DNA of 64,000 nucleotides from Xiphydria camelus (lineage: Eukaryota; Arthropoda; Insecta; Hymenoptera; Xiphydriidae), in assembly GCA_963678675.1 (NCBI GenBank), contig OY783199.1, positions 23,743,546-23,807,545 on the forward strand, read 5' to 3'. Positions 43,245 through 50,021 of this stretch are shown here, piece by piece (within the stretch, counting starts at the first letter, position 1; every line of letters begins with the position of its first letter). A model generated the notes under the pieces. It did not search any database. It saw nothing but the letters and a program-made list of their open reading frames with translations, and was not told where the DNA came from. A program made the position numbers and the translations under genes.

Positions 43245-43964
43245 TGACGACGACGACGGCGAGCAGTTGCTGCCGCTGCTATTGCTATTGCTGCCGCTGC
43301 CTGGATTGGTGCCGAGGCCTGAGGCGTTTTGTATTTGGTTCGGGTTAGTCGCTGCTGCCGACGCAGGCGTAGAAGCCATGCCTGTCGTGCCCGAGCTCAG
43401 CTTCTCGTCCCTCGTTTTTTCTATATCAGCATCCAGGTCGATTATCAGATCCCCTATGCCAATATCCCACTCGTTGTCGTCGTATTCGAAGTTGTTGGTC
43501 GCATTCGTCGCGGCCGGATCCGTTTCCCCGGTGTTAGCAGCCACCGTGCCTGCTTTCGGATCACGTAACGACTCTCCCGGTGCGGACGATCTATCGCGAA
43601 CCTGTTCCTGTCGATCCTTAGCACCGATCCTGCGCGAGTGACCACTACCGCCGTTGCTCGCACTAGTAACGGCACAAACACCAGCACCACTGACACTACT
43701 ACCTGCACAAACTACACCACTACTACCACTACCAGCACTGGTAATGCTATCACTTCCTGCAACTGCTGCTGACGCTGTCGATGCTTCCGCGATTCCAACG
43801 CTGGTAACGCAGATGGCACTACCACCTCCGCCACCTCCTCCACCTCCTCCTCCACCTCCTCCTCCTCCGCCAGCTATTCCACTGGAACCAACACCGTGAT
43901 CCGGAGACGATCCTTTGCGATTTACGTTGAGAGGGAGGCGACCGCCTATTGGCGTGGTCGCCAT
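16348..43964 (-). CDS. sbb: Scribbler/brakeless corepressor (ZNF608/609 family)
   Basis: Four coding exons on the minus strand: 43,964-42,147, 33,694-33,571, 27,931-24,968 and 16,418-16,348. All borders are consensus, phases agree (0, 1, 1), and the total is about 1,658 residues. Hallmarks: the acidic N-terminal block [20 protein letters not shown] (near 160-180); poly-Gly and poly-Ser runs; [42 protein letters not shown] and [11 protein letters not shown]; one C2H2 finger CPEPNC...HQSHAH (near 790-815); long Pro/Gln-rich regions; a C-terminal [11 protein letters not shown] and ISPFPPK end. In Drosophila this nuclear corepressor acts in photoreceptor axon targeting, embryonic patterning and larval locomotion. 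The start MATTPIGG at 43,964 is my choice; the frame stays open to 44,438, so a longer N-terminus is possible. Confidence 0.9.
16573..16693. mobile_element. Short foldback MITE
   Basis: Arms AGGTGCGTTTGTTTTGGACG and TGCGCAAGCGTCCAAAGC...TGCACCT are imperfect inverted copies. The element lies 155 bp upstream of the last scribbler exon (in its intron). Confidence 0.55.
16983..17777. mobile_element. Non-autonomous element with GAATCACATATTTC ends
   Basis: The 29-bp end GAATCACATATTTCAGAAAC...CCGTAAGT is repeated inverted at 17,749-17,777. The internal AT-rich sequence repeats the GAAACCCCGTAA motif. A second MITE is inserted at 17,173-17,307. No transposase. Confidence 0.7.
17173..17307. mobile_element. 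MITE with TTA target duplication, nested
   Basis: Perfect-looking ends GGGCCGGTTTTACCAACA and long inner arms CGGTATAGCGCTATACTGAG, flanked by TTA at 17,170-17,172 and 17,308-17,310. A fragment of the same family is at 58,237-58,294. Confidence 0.85.
17901..18066. mobile_element. Palindromic MITE, GGCCCCCATATACGC family
   Basis: Near-perfect foldback: CATATACGCTACGGTTTGCC on the left, the inverted copy ending ATGGGGCCCTTTA on the right, around a central ACATGTGGTCACAT. A partial relative lies at the left edge of the window. Confidence 0.8.
18359..19539. mobile_element. Non-autonomous element with TACACGGAAAAAA ends
   Basis: TACACGGAAAAAAATT at 18,359 is inverted at 19,524-19,539. The interior is AT-rich, with repeated AATTG-x-GATTGCTAGTAAAA and TACAGCAAA-type motifs. 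The same kind of end bounds the element at 46,861-48,150. No coding sequence recognised. Confidence 0.55.
19594..19642. repeat. GA microsatellite
   Basis: About 48 bp of (GA)n in the scribbler intron. Confidence 0.95.
20519..20715. repeat. Dispersed repeat, unoccupied copy
   Basis: Matches 59,416-59,730 (GGAGG-TTATTATAGGTTCTAA, then AAGTGGAAGAATTGGAAATA, then ACTGAACGATAG). This copy lacks the 133-bp MITE found in the other one and so records the empty target site CTTTAAGTGG. Confidence 0.75.
20717..20858. mobile_element. Foldback MITE, TATACCGAATGTCGCA ends
   Basis: Inverted arms TATACCGAATGTCGCACGG and AAACCGATCAGGT on the left, complementary sequence on the right around an unrelated 70-bp loop. 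Confidence 0.75.
21856..23124. mobile_element. MULE-like element with long TIRs and 10-bp TSD
   Basis: A 1,269-bp element. Its inverted arms are about 375 bp each (21,856-22,230 against 22,750-23,124), beginning AGGGTGGGCCAA and ending TTGGCCCACCCT. It is flanked by a perfect 10-bp duplication, AATGTACACT, at 21,846-21,855 and 23,125-23,134. Long arms plus a 9-11-bp duplication are characteristic of Mutator-like elements. The 520-bp centre is AT-rich with no transposase, so it is non-autonomous. Short ORFs mirrored in the two arms are simply images of the inverted repeat. Confidence 0.8.
23135..24961. other. scribbler intron sequence without recognised gene
   Basis: AT-rich intron containing a CA/CG-rich stretch at about 23,915-24,005 and a small AGCTAG-rich palindrome near 23,770. 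The part nearest the exon (24,250-24,960) is less AT-rich and could be a 3'UTR if the exon is read through to its TGA. I see no independent gene. Confidence 0.4.
24968..27931 (-). CDS. sbb: scribbler large zinc-finger/Gln-Pro exon
   Basis: The 2,964-bp exon runs from the TTGCAG acceptor ([13 protein letters not shown]...) to a GGAG/GTAAGC donor. It encodes the [20 protein letters not shown] block, a basic GRGKRGR segment, the single C2H2 finger and about 700 residues of Pro/Gln-rich low-complexity sequence. If the donor is not used, the frame ends five codons later (KPLVRP stop) and gives a slightly different C-terminus. Confidence 0.9.
28052..28280. repeat. GTGGCTGCCACGC motif repeats
   Basis: Two copies of CGTGGCTGCCACGC (about 28,162 and 28,266) and a degenerate third near 28,055. 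The first segment also has AGAAGTGAAACTTC, itself palindromic. The same pair of motifs recurs in the foldback at 62,743-62,945. Confidence 0.5.
28466..28640. mobile_element. Foldback element, GTGGTGCTTTTCATGC arms
   Basis: Arms of about 35 bp (GGTGCTTTTCATGCTAGTTT and complement) with GGGACGAAAGT inside. A solo arm with the same sequence occurs at about 33,868-33,915. Confidence 0.65.
28982..31745 (-). mobile_element. Kolobok/Mutator-like DNA transposon, TTAA flanked
   Basis: A 2,764-bp element. Its ends GGGATAACACCACTCTAG and GGGGTAACACCACTCTAG (inverted) match at 17 of 18 positions and are flanked by TTAA at 28,978-28,981 and 31,746-31,749. It encodes one transposase on the minus strand. 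TTAA duplication is known for Kolobok and piggyBac; the protein is not piggyBac-like. It lies in the scribbler intron in the same orientation as the gene. Confidence 0.8.
29575..31307 (-). pseudogene. Mutator-like-domain transposase with one frameshift
   Basis: The protein starts [16 protein letters not shown] and ends YGAGIAD, about 577 residues. It has a basic N-terminus, a C-x2-C...C-x2-C knuckle ([18 protein letters not shown]), and a catalytic region with [10 protein letters not shown], a C-x2-C segment (YCKACEFW), [29 protein letters not shown] and [12 protein letters not shown]. These are consistent with the acidic positions of the Mutator-like transposase domain described in arthropods. 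A single 1-nt shift near 30,541-30,546 breaks the frame between KTKTDT and EFEEW; otherwise there is no internal stop. The copy is probably young. Pairing this domain with TTAA ends points to the Kolobok superfamily, though I cannot confirm the name by search. Confidence 0.75.
31746..32385. repeat. Composite repeat remnants flanking the transposon
   Basis: 31,750-31,812 (AACGGCGCGAAACACACGAA...GTGTCAAAACCGAGG) and 32,249-32,385 (TTTCACGCACTGCGCAGG...GACACTGGGTGACAAAAAG) belong to the same families as the 9.2-9.8 kb cluster. Between them are a poly-G/poly-C stretch near 31,852-31,877 and AT-rich filler. Confidence 0.5.
32441..32468. repeat. Interstitial telomere-type repeat (TAACC)5
   Basis: Five perfect units of TAACC plus TAA, i.e. 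TTAGG on the minus strand, the ancestral insect telomere repeat. It lies inside the scribbler intron. Confidence 0.9.
32712..32952. mobile_element. Foldback element near 32.8 kb
   Basis: The inner arms GAGTGATGGTAC and TTATCAAGTCAACCGTAG are inverted at 32,866-32,917. Weaker outer arms starting ACACCTG extend the palindrome on both sides. No coding sequence. Confidence 0.6.
33095..33345. mobile_element. Foldback element near 33.2 kb
   Basis: Arms GTCGCTGTTACTGCAATAGG and TCGTATGTCA invert at 33,320-33,345. A central perfect stem CCTCGTATCTCAATCATAA surrounds 33,218, so the whole sequence folds on itself. Confidence 0.7.
33571..33694 (-). CDS. sbb: scribbler second coding exon
   Basis: A 124-bp exon, TTTCAG acceptor to GTAAGG donor, encoding [23 protein letters not shown] and GIVWHETEG. 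This block is among the best conserved in ZNF608/609 proteins. Phase 0 in, phase 1 out, matching both neighbours. Confidence 0.9.
34058..34082. repeat. GA microsatellite
   Basis: About 25 bp of (GA)n in the scribbler intron. Confidence 0.9.
34823..36721. mobile_element. 1.9-kb non-autonomous element, TAA TSD, ~65-bp TIRs
   Basis: The ends AGGCTCCGGTAAACACGCGG...CAACGAGGCT are inverted over about 65 bp at 36,657-36,721, with TAA at 34,820-34,822 and 36,722-36,724. Subterminal GCTCGGCGAAT-type motifs repeat many times on both sides. The middle (about 35,700-36,330) is a degenerate tandem array with a period near 139 bp. No transposase is visible; minus-strand ORFs of 113-115 codons there are images of the array. 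Confidence 0.8.
35700..36330. repeat. Degenerate ~139-bp tandem array
   Basis: CATGCCT recurs at 35,765, 35,906, 36,043, 36,190 and 36,320 (spacings 141, 137, 147, 130), each time preceded by a TTTTC/CCCA tract and followed at similar distances by TTCGATTTTT-like and GAAAAT-like segments. On the minus strand each unit encodes a GM-(H/C/Y)-x-K motif, but the units have diverged. Confidence 0.6.
37174..37445. mobile_element. Foldback element near 37.3 kb
   Basis: Imperfect arms: GAAAATATTCCATTTGAAAT and ATTCTACATAACTTCTCT on the left, inverted at 37,355-37,445. About 110 bp per arm with a short loop. Confidence 0.65.
37446..39930. other. scribbler intron without recognised gene
   Basis: AT-rich sequence. 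Two facing copies of a TTCTGGATCA(T/C)CCTGTATA motif (37,635 and, inverted, 38,795) look like ends of unidentified elements. No convincing coding exon. Confidence 0.35.
39932..40375 (-). pseudogene. Cys-rich transposon-protein C-terminus, one stop
   Basis: The frame encodes [41 protein letters not shown] then, past an in-frame TAG near 40,184, [19 protein letters not shown] and an acidic tail ending MSDSN. The pattern of closely spaced cysteines followed by C-x2-C-x4-C is a recurring C-terminal tail of uncharacterised insect proteins that I associate with mobile elements. The single TAG replaces a basic residue position. I do not know its biochemical role. Confidence 0.5.
40653..41288 (-). 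pseudogene. Decayed transposon-derived protein (DUF7869-like)
   Basis: Read through a few stops and shifts, the minus strand gives [21 protein letters not shown], then [43 protein letters not shown], and further on [24 protein letters not shown]. The SYLPCDRDF block and the later order match a family of long uncharacterised proteins, common in insect genomes and transposon-like in copy number (the DUF7869 group, from memory). Stops follow MHEDDV (TAA near 40,989) and FIELEG. It lies just upstream (minus sense) of the Cys-rich remnant and may derive from the same element. Confidence 0.5.
41736..41815. repeat. CACG/CA microsatellite
   Basis: (CGCA)n passing into (CA)n, about 80 bp. Confidence 0.95.
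42147..43964 (-). CDS. sbb: scribbler first coding exon
   Basis: 606 codons from [18 protein letters not shown] to SNVNSESK, ending at an AAG/GTAAGT donor. It includes a poly-Gly run near 43,820-43,875, the [20 protein letters not shown] block near 43,425-43,495, a poly-Ser run of about 35 residues encoded mostly by TCG/TCA codons (43,150-43,260) and a Ser/Gly/Asn-rich tail with [10 protein letters not shown]. The frame is open upstream to an ATG at 44,438, but that extension is low-complexity Arg/Glu-rich and may be leader. Confidence 0.85.
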
Positions 43965-44860
43965 GCCCTTGGAACCGTTTCCCCGGCACCCGCCAGCCTG
44001 GTCACCGACGTATCCCCGATGTTCTTCTCCGATCCCGAATACTTCGTACCGGTGGTAGTGAAACCCCAACCTCCGCCCGCGAGACGCGCGCCGTCCATCG
44101 AACACATTACTTCCCCGTAACTGTTGTGCCGTTACCGCGAGCCCTGCGTTAGGCGCCCGAGCACTGTGTTCTCCTCTGGCACCGGCCCGTTCCGCACTGC
44201 TGTTGCCCTCGCCCGTCGACGACGCTTTTCGTTCTGGGGCCTTGTTCTTCGCTTGCGAGGAATCGAAGAAGACACTGTCGAAGAAGACGCCTGTGATGAA
44301 TCCTATCTTTCTCAGTACTCCCTTCAGCGCCTTCGAGGTTTTCCTTCTCTGTCTTCCTCTCTTTCTTTCTATCCCTCTTTTTCTCCCTTCTCCTTCTCCC
44401 TCTCTTTCTCTTCTGTTAGAGATGTCGCTGTGGTTCAACTTTTACCATCTGATGCCCCCCACGTGACGCCCATTCCTGCTTCTACTTCTTCTTCTGTATG
44501 CGTAATCCGATCGGCGATTGCCCAATCTGAAACCCAACCAAATAATTCCATCAATCACCGATTTTTTAATTCGTCATCGATTTCGATCTTCCTTCGCCAT
44601 AAAGTTATCCTCCTTCAGAGGTAAGTGGGAGGGCAAAAAAGGTAGATGAGTTACGATATAGGTACGTGTAAAGTTTTTCGTTCACCCGCATGATTCCTGA
44701 TAAAAGAAATGCTAAAAGTGCGTTATCTTATTTGGGGCAGAAACACCTAGGGTATCGAGTTGACGTTTTTGGTTATTGAAACGACTATTACAATTCCATT
44801 ATCATCGGATGAATGTTTCATATGCTTATTAGCTTTACGATTCTGTCTGTATAATTATAA
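43965..44860 (-). promoter_or_regulatory. sbb: scribbler leader and 5' flank
   Basis: GC-rich near the start codon, with a purine-rich (minus strand) tract at 44,335-44,415. Open in frame with scribbler to 44,438. Non-coding leader, alternative N-terminus and promoter cannot be told apart from sequence. Further 5' exons may lie anywhere to the right. Confidence 0.4.
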
Positions 44861-44992
44861 AGCCGGGTCTTCACTGCGCGAAATTCTACGCGAAACTGTT
44901 GCGCGAGTCATGTCCCCTCTTTTTCTCGCGCTCCCTCTTCTCACTCATTCTCTCTTTCTCGCGAAACAGTTTCGCGCAGTGAAGACCCGGCT
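44861..44992. mobile_element. MITE with TAA target duplication
   Basis: Ends AGCCGGGTCTTCACTGCGCG and complement, flanked by TAA at 44,858-44,860 and 44,993-44,995; C/T-rich loop. Confidence 0.85.
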
Positions 44993-44995
44993 TAA

Positions 44996-45977
44996 TATCT
45001 ATCTTCATATAAATACAAAATCAGCACGTTTTACATAATAATGTTATTCGAGGACCATTTTAAAAAGTCGCAATATTGTACAAGTTGTCACAGTCTAATG
45101 AAAATGCATCTTAGAATGTTTTTCCGGGCCTCAGCTTCTTTAATCTTTTAACATCATTTTACACGAAAATAAAAAATTTTGTTAACCTAACGACTGAAAT
45201 ACTAAAGTTGTAGTGGTAACTATTGGAATTTTTGTAATAATAGTGTTATCGCCGATACTGTAGTGCTACTAATAAATTAGAATTAATTATCGCAGGTTGA
45301 TCATTAAAAAAATATTTAATAGAGTCGGCAATATGTTTAGTTACCATGGATGTCATCGGAAATACATATTGCTTTAGCAAACGGTAGTGCAATTGCAGCT
45401 TGTAACCGTACTGCTATAAGAATATTTCTGGCTATTGCAAAAATATTTTAAGCTGGGGCCAAGACAGTCTAACGGCCTGCATAAAGTTAGCCTCCTGATA
45501 GACTATAAAATCAGATGAAGTTCTATTAGTCTGTTGATAAGTTATACAAAAATTCGGTTGATTAAAACTAAATAATTAACGTTGAAATGTGAAATGTTAA
45601 TAACTTTTTTCATCATCTATTAACGCGGCTATGTGAACTCCATTTTAAAAAAATATAATGTTTAAACCGGGAAGTGAATTTCATATAGATAGCCAGATAT
45701 ATTTTTGAAATTTCTAAATACTGTTTGTCTAAGAAATTACTTGATAAATTATTGCAGGAAAGAAAATTATTGCCTCAATAATAAAATTCTCAAGAACTGA
45801 AAATATCTGAATGTTTTAATTGCTGGACAATATTTCTATGGAAATTTCTGTTAGTACACGTCAAATACATAAGTTACAAATTAATCGTACACATACGGAT
45901 TGTTGACAAATCTGCTTCGGGATTGGGCAAGAACTTTAACGAACACACACTAGAGAATTACAATATACGCGTATACC
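44996..45977. other. AT-rich stretch, nothing recognised
   Basis: No coding exon, RNA gene or clear inverted-repeat element seen in about 980 bp. Confidence 0.4.
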
Positions 45978-45978
45978 A

Positions 45979-46815
45979 TATAGTGAACTGACATCTTGCG
46001 ATATGACATCTGGTGTGAATAATGTGAACCACTCTCTACGTGAAGTTGAATGTGCTTGGTCGTTGTTAGTTCAACTGTGAAAATAAAGTTATGATGGAAA
46101 TTGGCGAATTTTCACCTCGTCGTCAAAGTAAAAGTAAAGAGTATTGTTGTGCGTATAACTGTATAAAAATCTCATAAAGATATGTGTTTACGGTTTCATT
46201 TCCGAAGCCATTTATTTCCGAAGCCAAATGAGTACTCTCTCTCTCTCTCTCTCTGTGTATATAAAGAATGCCTTTTTGGCAAAACGGAAAAATCTAAGGC
46301 ATGGATAAGTGTTTTAAAAATCGGAAACGAGGTTACATGCCACATGAAAGTATGCTCTCGTCATTTTAAGAAACAAGATTATATATTGTGACTGGTATAG
46401 AGGTTAGGAAGTTGCCTGTAGCAATGTAGCAGTATATTACTAATGTATATTTACATTTTTCTCCCAGTCCTGCTTTGCACGAACACGATACTGATGCAAT
46501 TACCCCATTTCTTTTGATATCTCCTTTGATTTCATGTGGTTTTCCCTACAAATTCGACGTTTGTAAACAGAGAACAAATTACTTCACTGTATCACTTTCC
46601 TTAGTTTTTTCATTTTTTCCACATAATATAACATGGCTCGCATTGAGGGTTCTTTCTCCTTCTACGACATTTCGGCTGGAAGAATTGCATTTTGCCCACT
46701 GACAAATATTATATTTTCTAACTTTAAAGCCATTCTGTCATTGCACTGATGTACATTTTGCGACGCCATATTGCTACGTCACAACCAAGCTCCGCCTACA
46801 TGTCAGTTCCCTATA
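45979..46815. mobile_element. Deleted ISL2EU-like element: THAP and SWIM ends
   Basis: About 837 bp with ends TATAGTGAACTGACAT and inverted TATAGGGAACTGACAT. The left part reads inward (+) as a broken THAP domain (46,091-46,391: MMEIGEFSP, EYCCAYNC then stop; later SHLFPKPNEYS, VKVCSRHF-like CSRHFKKQDY). The right part is the complement of the SWIM-gene start seen at 56,347. So the 5' ends of two convergent genes are kept and everything between is lost. Known ISL2EU elements pair a THAP-DDE transposase with a YqaJ-type nuclease. The copy is undisturbed and serves as the empty-site reference for the insertion at 56,723. Confidence 0.7.
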
Positions 46816-46860
46816 CGTAAGCTAAGACCATCAGATAGTTAAATGTCTCACTACCTCAAA

Positions 46861-48150
46861 TACACGGAGAAAAAAAAAGTGAAAAATTCCCCTTTTTTAT
46901 GGGCAATGCTGCACCATTGTGACAATCAACCAGAAATTACCGTGAGATAGGTAAGAAATTATCAAAGGGCTGGAAAATTATTCTTCTGAAAAGAGAATTT
47001 TCGGTGAATTTTCAAATTCCCAGCAAAATAAAATAAAAACTATGCAGCAGTATAGTAGTAGCACTACTGTTTATGGTGAACATATATTCTTCTGCACTGG
47101 ATTTTTCCCTTTTTACTGGAGAAAATCTTCACCGTCAAGTGCTAATGTTACATTCGGTCTTATAAACTAATCAGGATCAAGTATTCCGTTGTCCGTAACC
47201 CCACCACAAGGGAATCTTAAACAAGATTTGTCGCTAAGGGATTAAACAAGATACTAAAAAGAAGACGTTTTGCTAAGAGATGTAAACACGGGGAGAGGAG
47301 TATGAGAAATTATTTTTCCTCATTTATGCCCATTTCGAGGCGTTTTCCAGCCTATTTTTAGACCGTAAGATGGCGCTTTTCCCGCGTGACACCGAGCGGG
47401 AATCCGCGCGCAGGCTGTTAAAAGTATTTTACTCAGACTGGCGCGATTGCTTAGTCCGAAGTGGGTCCTTTTTTCAAACTGATGAACGCAACGTGAAATG
47501 AATCGTGTGTTTTGTATTGAGAAATGGACATTCGTGAGGAAAAATAGTATATGTCATTCGCGACTGAAATCCTCGGATTTTTAAGACTGTGTTTAGATCG
47601 TAGCACGAGGCATGGTGAGAGGGCAAGGCTCGCCTTGGGCGAGCCTCATCCACAAACCATGCCTCGTGTTACAACCTAATTAAACACAGTCTCAAAAAAC
47701 CTCGGATTTCCGCCTTATGACATGATACTATTTCGTGTGAGAAAATTCATTTCGTCGACGAGATCTATCTTGGAAAGGATTTTCAAATCGTTAACGAAAG
47801 TGATCGACGAAACTTTACATCCTTTAACGAATTACTTTCCGTCCACGAAAAACATTTCCCACGCGTCGAGAATAGCCCCCCTGACTAATTTGAATCCTTG
47901 TTAATATTCTTTTTATTGAGAAATAAATAAATGTATGATTTGTCGTTTTTAACAAGAAAAATTTACATTTACATGGGTTAAATTTTACTAGTTTATTCAT
48001 CAAAAATTACTTTTCGATTTTGATGAAAAAATCTCATTCCAAAAGGGGAAAAATTCTACCGTTTGTCAATTCGGTGCACAGTTAGTCAGAAAAATGACAC
48101 TTTTTCCTCATCTTCTAGGTTAGAAGTTCTCTTTTTTGTCTCTCCGTGTA
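46861..48150. mobile_element. Element with TACACGGAGAAAA ends
   Basis: TACACGGAGAAAAAAAAAG on the left; TTTTTTGTCTCTCCGTGTA on the right. AT-rich interior with AAAATTC motifs and a nested composite repeat at 47,312-47,735. Similar ends bound 18,359-19,539. Confidence 0.5.
47312..47735. repeat. Composite foldback repeat, copy 2
   Basis: Second copy of the 8,766-9,180 repeat, in the same order: TGCCCATTTCGAGGC, the CCCGCGTGACACCGAGCGGG palindrome, then the GACTGTGTTTAGATCGTAGC foldback. Confidence 0.7.
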
Positions 48151-48249
48151 GTGGAAGATGAGCAGTGCAAGGGAACTCAGCCGACCCGCCATTAATTCGC
48201 GGGTTTGACAGTTTACATCTAATTACATAGTAGATCCTTGAGCACCCAG

Positions 48250-48850
48250 TATAGGGACCGTGCATGACGATTGCTACGCCACCTGATGGCAATAATTAGA
48301 ATTTTTGGGATAAAATTTTACATGTGTTCATATGGGAGAATTTTTTAATTATTGAAATATTAATTATTTGGAAAAATAATTAATATCAGGATGCGTAAAT
48401 CGTATCACGTATGTTGCATTAAAAATTGTCGAAGAGCCGGGAATCATGAAAAACCGTCTAGTGGACAAATTAAATTTTACAAATTCCCCACTGCTAGCGT
48501 TCATCGGGCATGGAAGCGTGATAAACGAATGTCAAAAGCCTTTGAGACTGTGGTCTGAGCTACAACCTTTGAGGTTATGGTTACTTTAATGTGTTTCGGG
48601 ATTATTTATCTCTTCAACACATTGAATACACGACCTGAGTGAAACAGTTTTTCACCTTTATCTTTATTTTGGCCTTCAGTGGGGGTATTTTGTATTGGAA
48701 AAATCCGTGCCTTATTATTTTTAACATTTGTAGCTTTTCTTATCCTATGTTCCCCATATTAAAAAGTATCCCTTAACTTCTTATAATCGCCAGATGTAGC
48801 GTAAGCATCGACGCTACAACTCCCTCTATAGTTTTAGCACGGTCCCTATA
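48250..48850. mobile_element. THAP-bearing mini-element, TATAGGGACCGTGC ends
   Basis: 601 bp bounded by inverted TATAGGGACCGTGC. Subterminal sequence is also inverted (CTACGCCACCTGATGGCAAT against CTACATCTGGCGATTATAAG). It contains a truncated THAP ORF at 48,391-48,558. The first eight bases of the ends (TATAGGGA) equal those of the 46-kb and 56-kb elements, so it is probably a relative. Confidence 0.7.
48391..48558 (+). pseudogene. Truncated THAP-domain ORF (55 aa)
   Basis: ATG at 48,391 opens MRKSYHVCCIKNCRRAGNH, then IKFYKFPT, then RAWKRDKRMSKAFETVV and TGA. This is the N-terminal half of a THAP domain: C-x4-C, the F-x-FP block and the invariant tryptophan. The C-x2-H pair that should follow is missing, so the domain cannot bind zinc as it stands. 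It is the 5' remnant of a transposase, inside a TIR-bounded mini-element. Confidence 0.65.
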
Positions 48851-49799
48851 TTCACAATCAAATAAAGCGCGCATACAAAGCATTTGCTAAAAGGAAAGAG
48901 AAGACATCTCTTCATGGTTCAGCAGTATTGATTCACCACCTTTCCTAGGGAACTTTAAAGTATAGACCAGTTGGATGTGAGTTTGTTCGATATAATAATG
49001 TTAGGTCTCCCTTATCCCCAATACCCTTCTATTCGTCTCTATATTCTCTATAAATTGGTATTCCCACTTAGAAAGGAATTCGTGTTGGAGAACGACTAAT
49101 TTTACTGTCGGAATTTTGGCACATAGCCAAGTGAGCGTCGGGATACGACGGAAGAATAATGAGAGGAGGAATAAGACTGTAAACGCGACTGTACCCTGCG
49201 CACTCGACATATGTATTACATACCGACCTGTCCGTCTATCTACTGTATGTACGTATATATACTGACAGACTGGCTTTTCCTCACGCGAGTACATATGCGC
49301 AGATGTATGTATGTCCCGGGTACATATTGCAGACTCCTCGACGCGGCTTTCCGCGATATCGGTGTAGGAACAGACGTCGCTTCGGTCGAGCGACTCCGCG
49401 GAGCTCGTCGCATATTTGATTTTGAACAAAGTGTAACAGTCAGGACGGTGGTACGCCGAGATTTTGAATCCAGTTTTTACTTCAACGATAGGACAGTATT
49501 AAGAGGATACAGTCGATACTCGATAGTGGGCGCCTTCCCCTACAGTGCAACCGAGGCTTTCTCCCACTCTAAACAAGATAAGGATTTCTTCTCTGTCTCG
49601 ATTGTGGGCATCCAGCAGTCAATAAAATTCTTCGAGTTTCGCGACGAATTATTTATGTATGTATGTATGCATGCATGCATTCTGCTCGCTTCTGCTCGCT
49701 GCGTTCGCGATCACAATCGAGAGAACAGATGTACATACGGATATCAGACACATACGTAACAGCGTACTCGCGCGTACTTAGGCCAGGGACACACTAGCG
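48851..49799. other. Unique-looking sequence, no recognised gene
   Basis: Has fewer repeats and more CpG than its surroundings, with a (TATG)n/(CATG)n stretch near 49,650-49,680. Long ORFs on both strands (49,211-49,759 + and 49,001-49,429 -) lack any recognisable domain or codon structure. An upstream non-coding exon or promoter of scribbler is possible. Confidence 0.3.
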
Positions 49800-49802
49800 T
49801 TA

Positions 49803-50018
49803 GGGCCGCCACAGACACACAGTCTTGTCGTCAGTCTTGCATGCGCAGTCTAAGGGCGCGAACTCACGGGGTGGTGGAATACTACTTGTATTGCGCATGT
49901 GTCACGTCAATGTGCCGACACTGATGTGACACATGCGAGTGCTCCACCACCCCGTGAGACCAGGCCTTTAGACTGCGCATGCAAGACTGACGACAAGACT
50001 GTGTGTCTGTGGCGGCCC
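49803..50018. mobile_element. MITE with TTA target duplication
   Basis: Ends GGGCCGCCACAGACACACAG...GCATGCGCAGTCTAA, about 50-bp arms, with TTA at 49,800-49,802 and 50,019-50,021. Its loop is occupied by another foldback MITE (49,854-49,967). Confidence 0.85.
49854..49967. mobile_element. Inner MITE nested in the 49.8-kb MITE
   Basis: Inverted AACTCACGGGGTGGTGGA-type arms around CATGTGTCACGTCAATG and its partner. TAA/TTA lies at its borders. It splits the outer palindrome between its two arms. Confidence 0.7.
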
Positions 50019-50021
50019 TTA

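Noticed and set aside
43060..43641. 193-codon + strand ORF with a long poly-Asp run
   Set aside because: It is the complement of the scribbler poly-Ser coding tract; the minus-strand frame carries the conserved motifs.
49211..49759. 182-codon + strand ORF upstream of scribbler
   Set aside because: No recognisable domain, a stretch of (TATG)n at its end, and an opposing ORF on the other strand. Not enough to call a gene.
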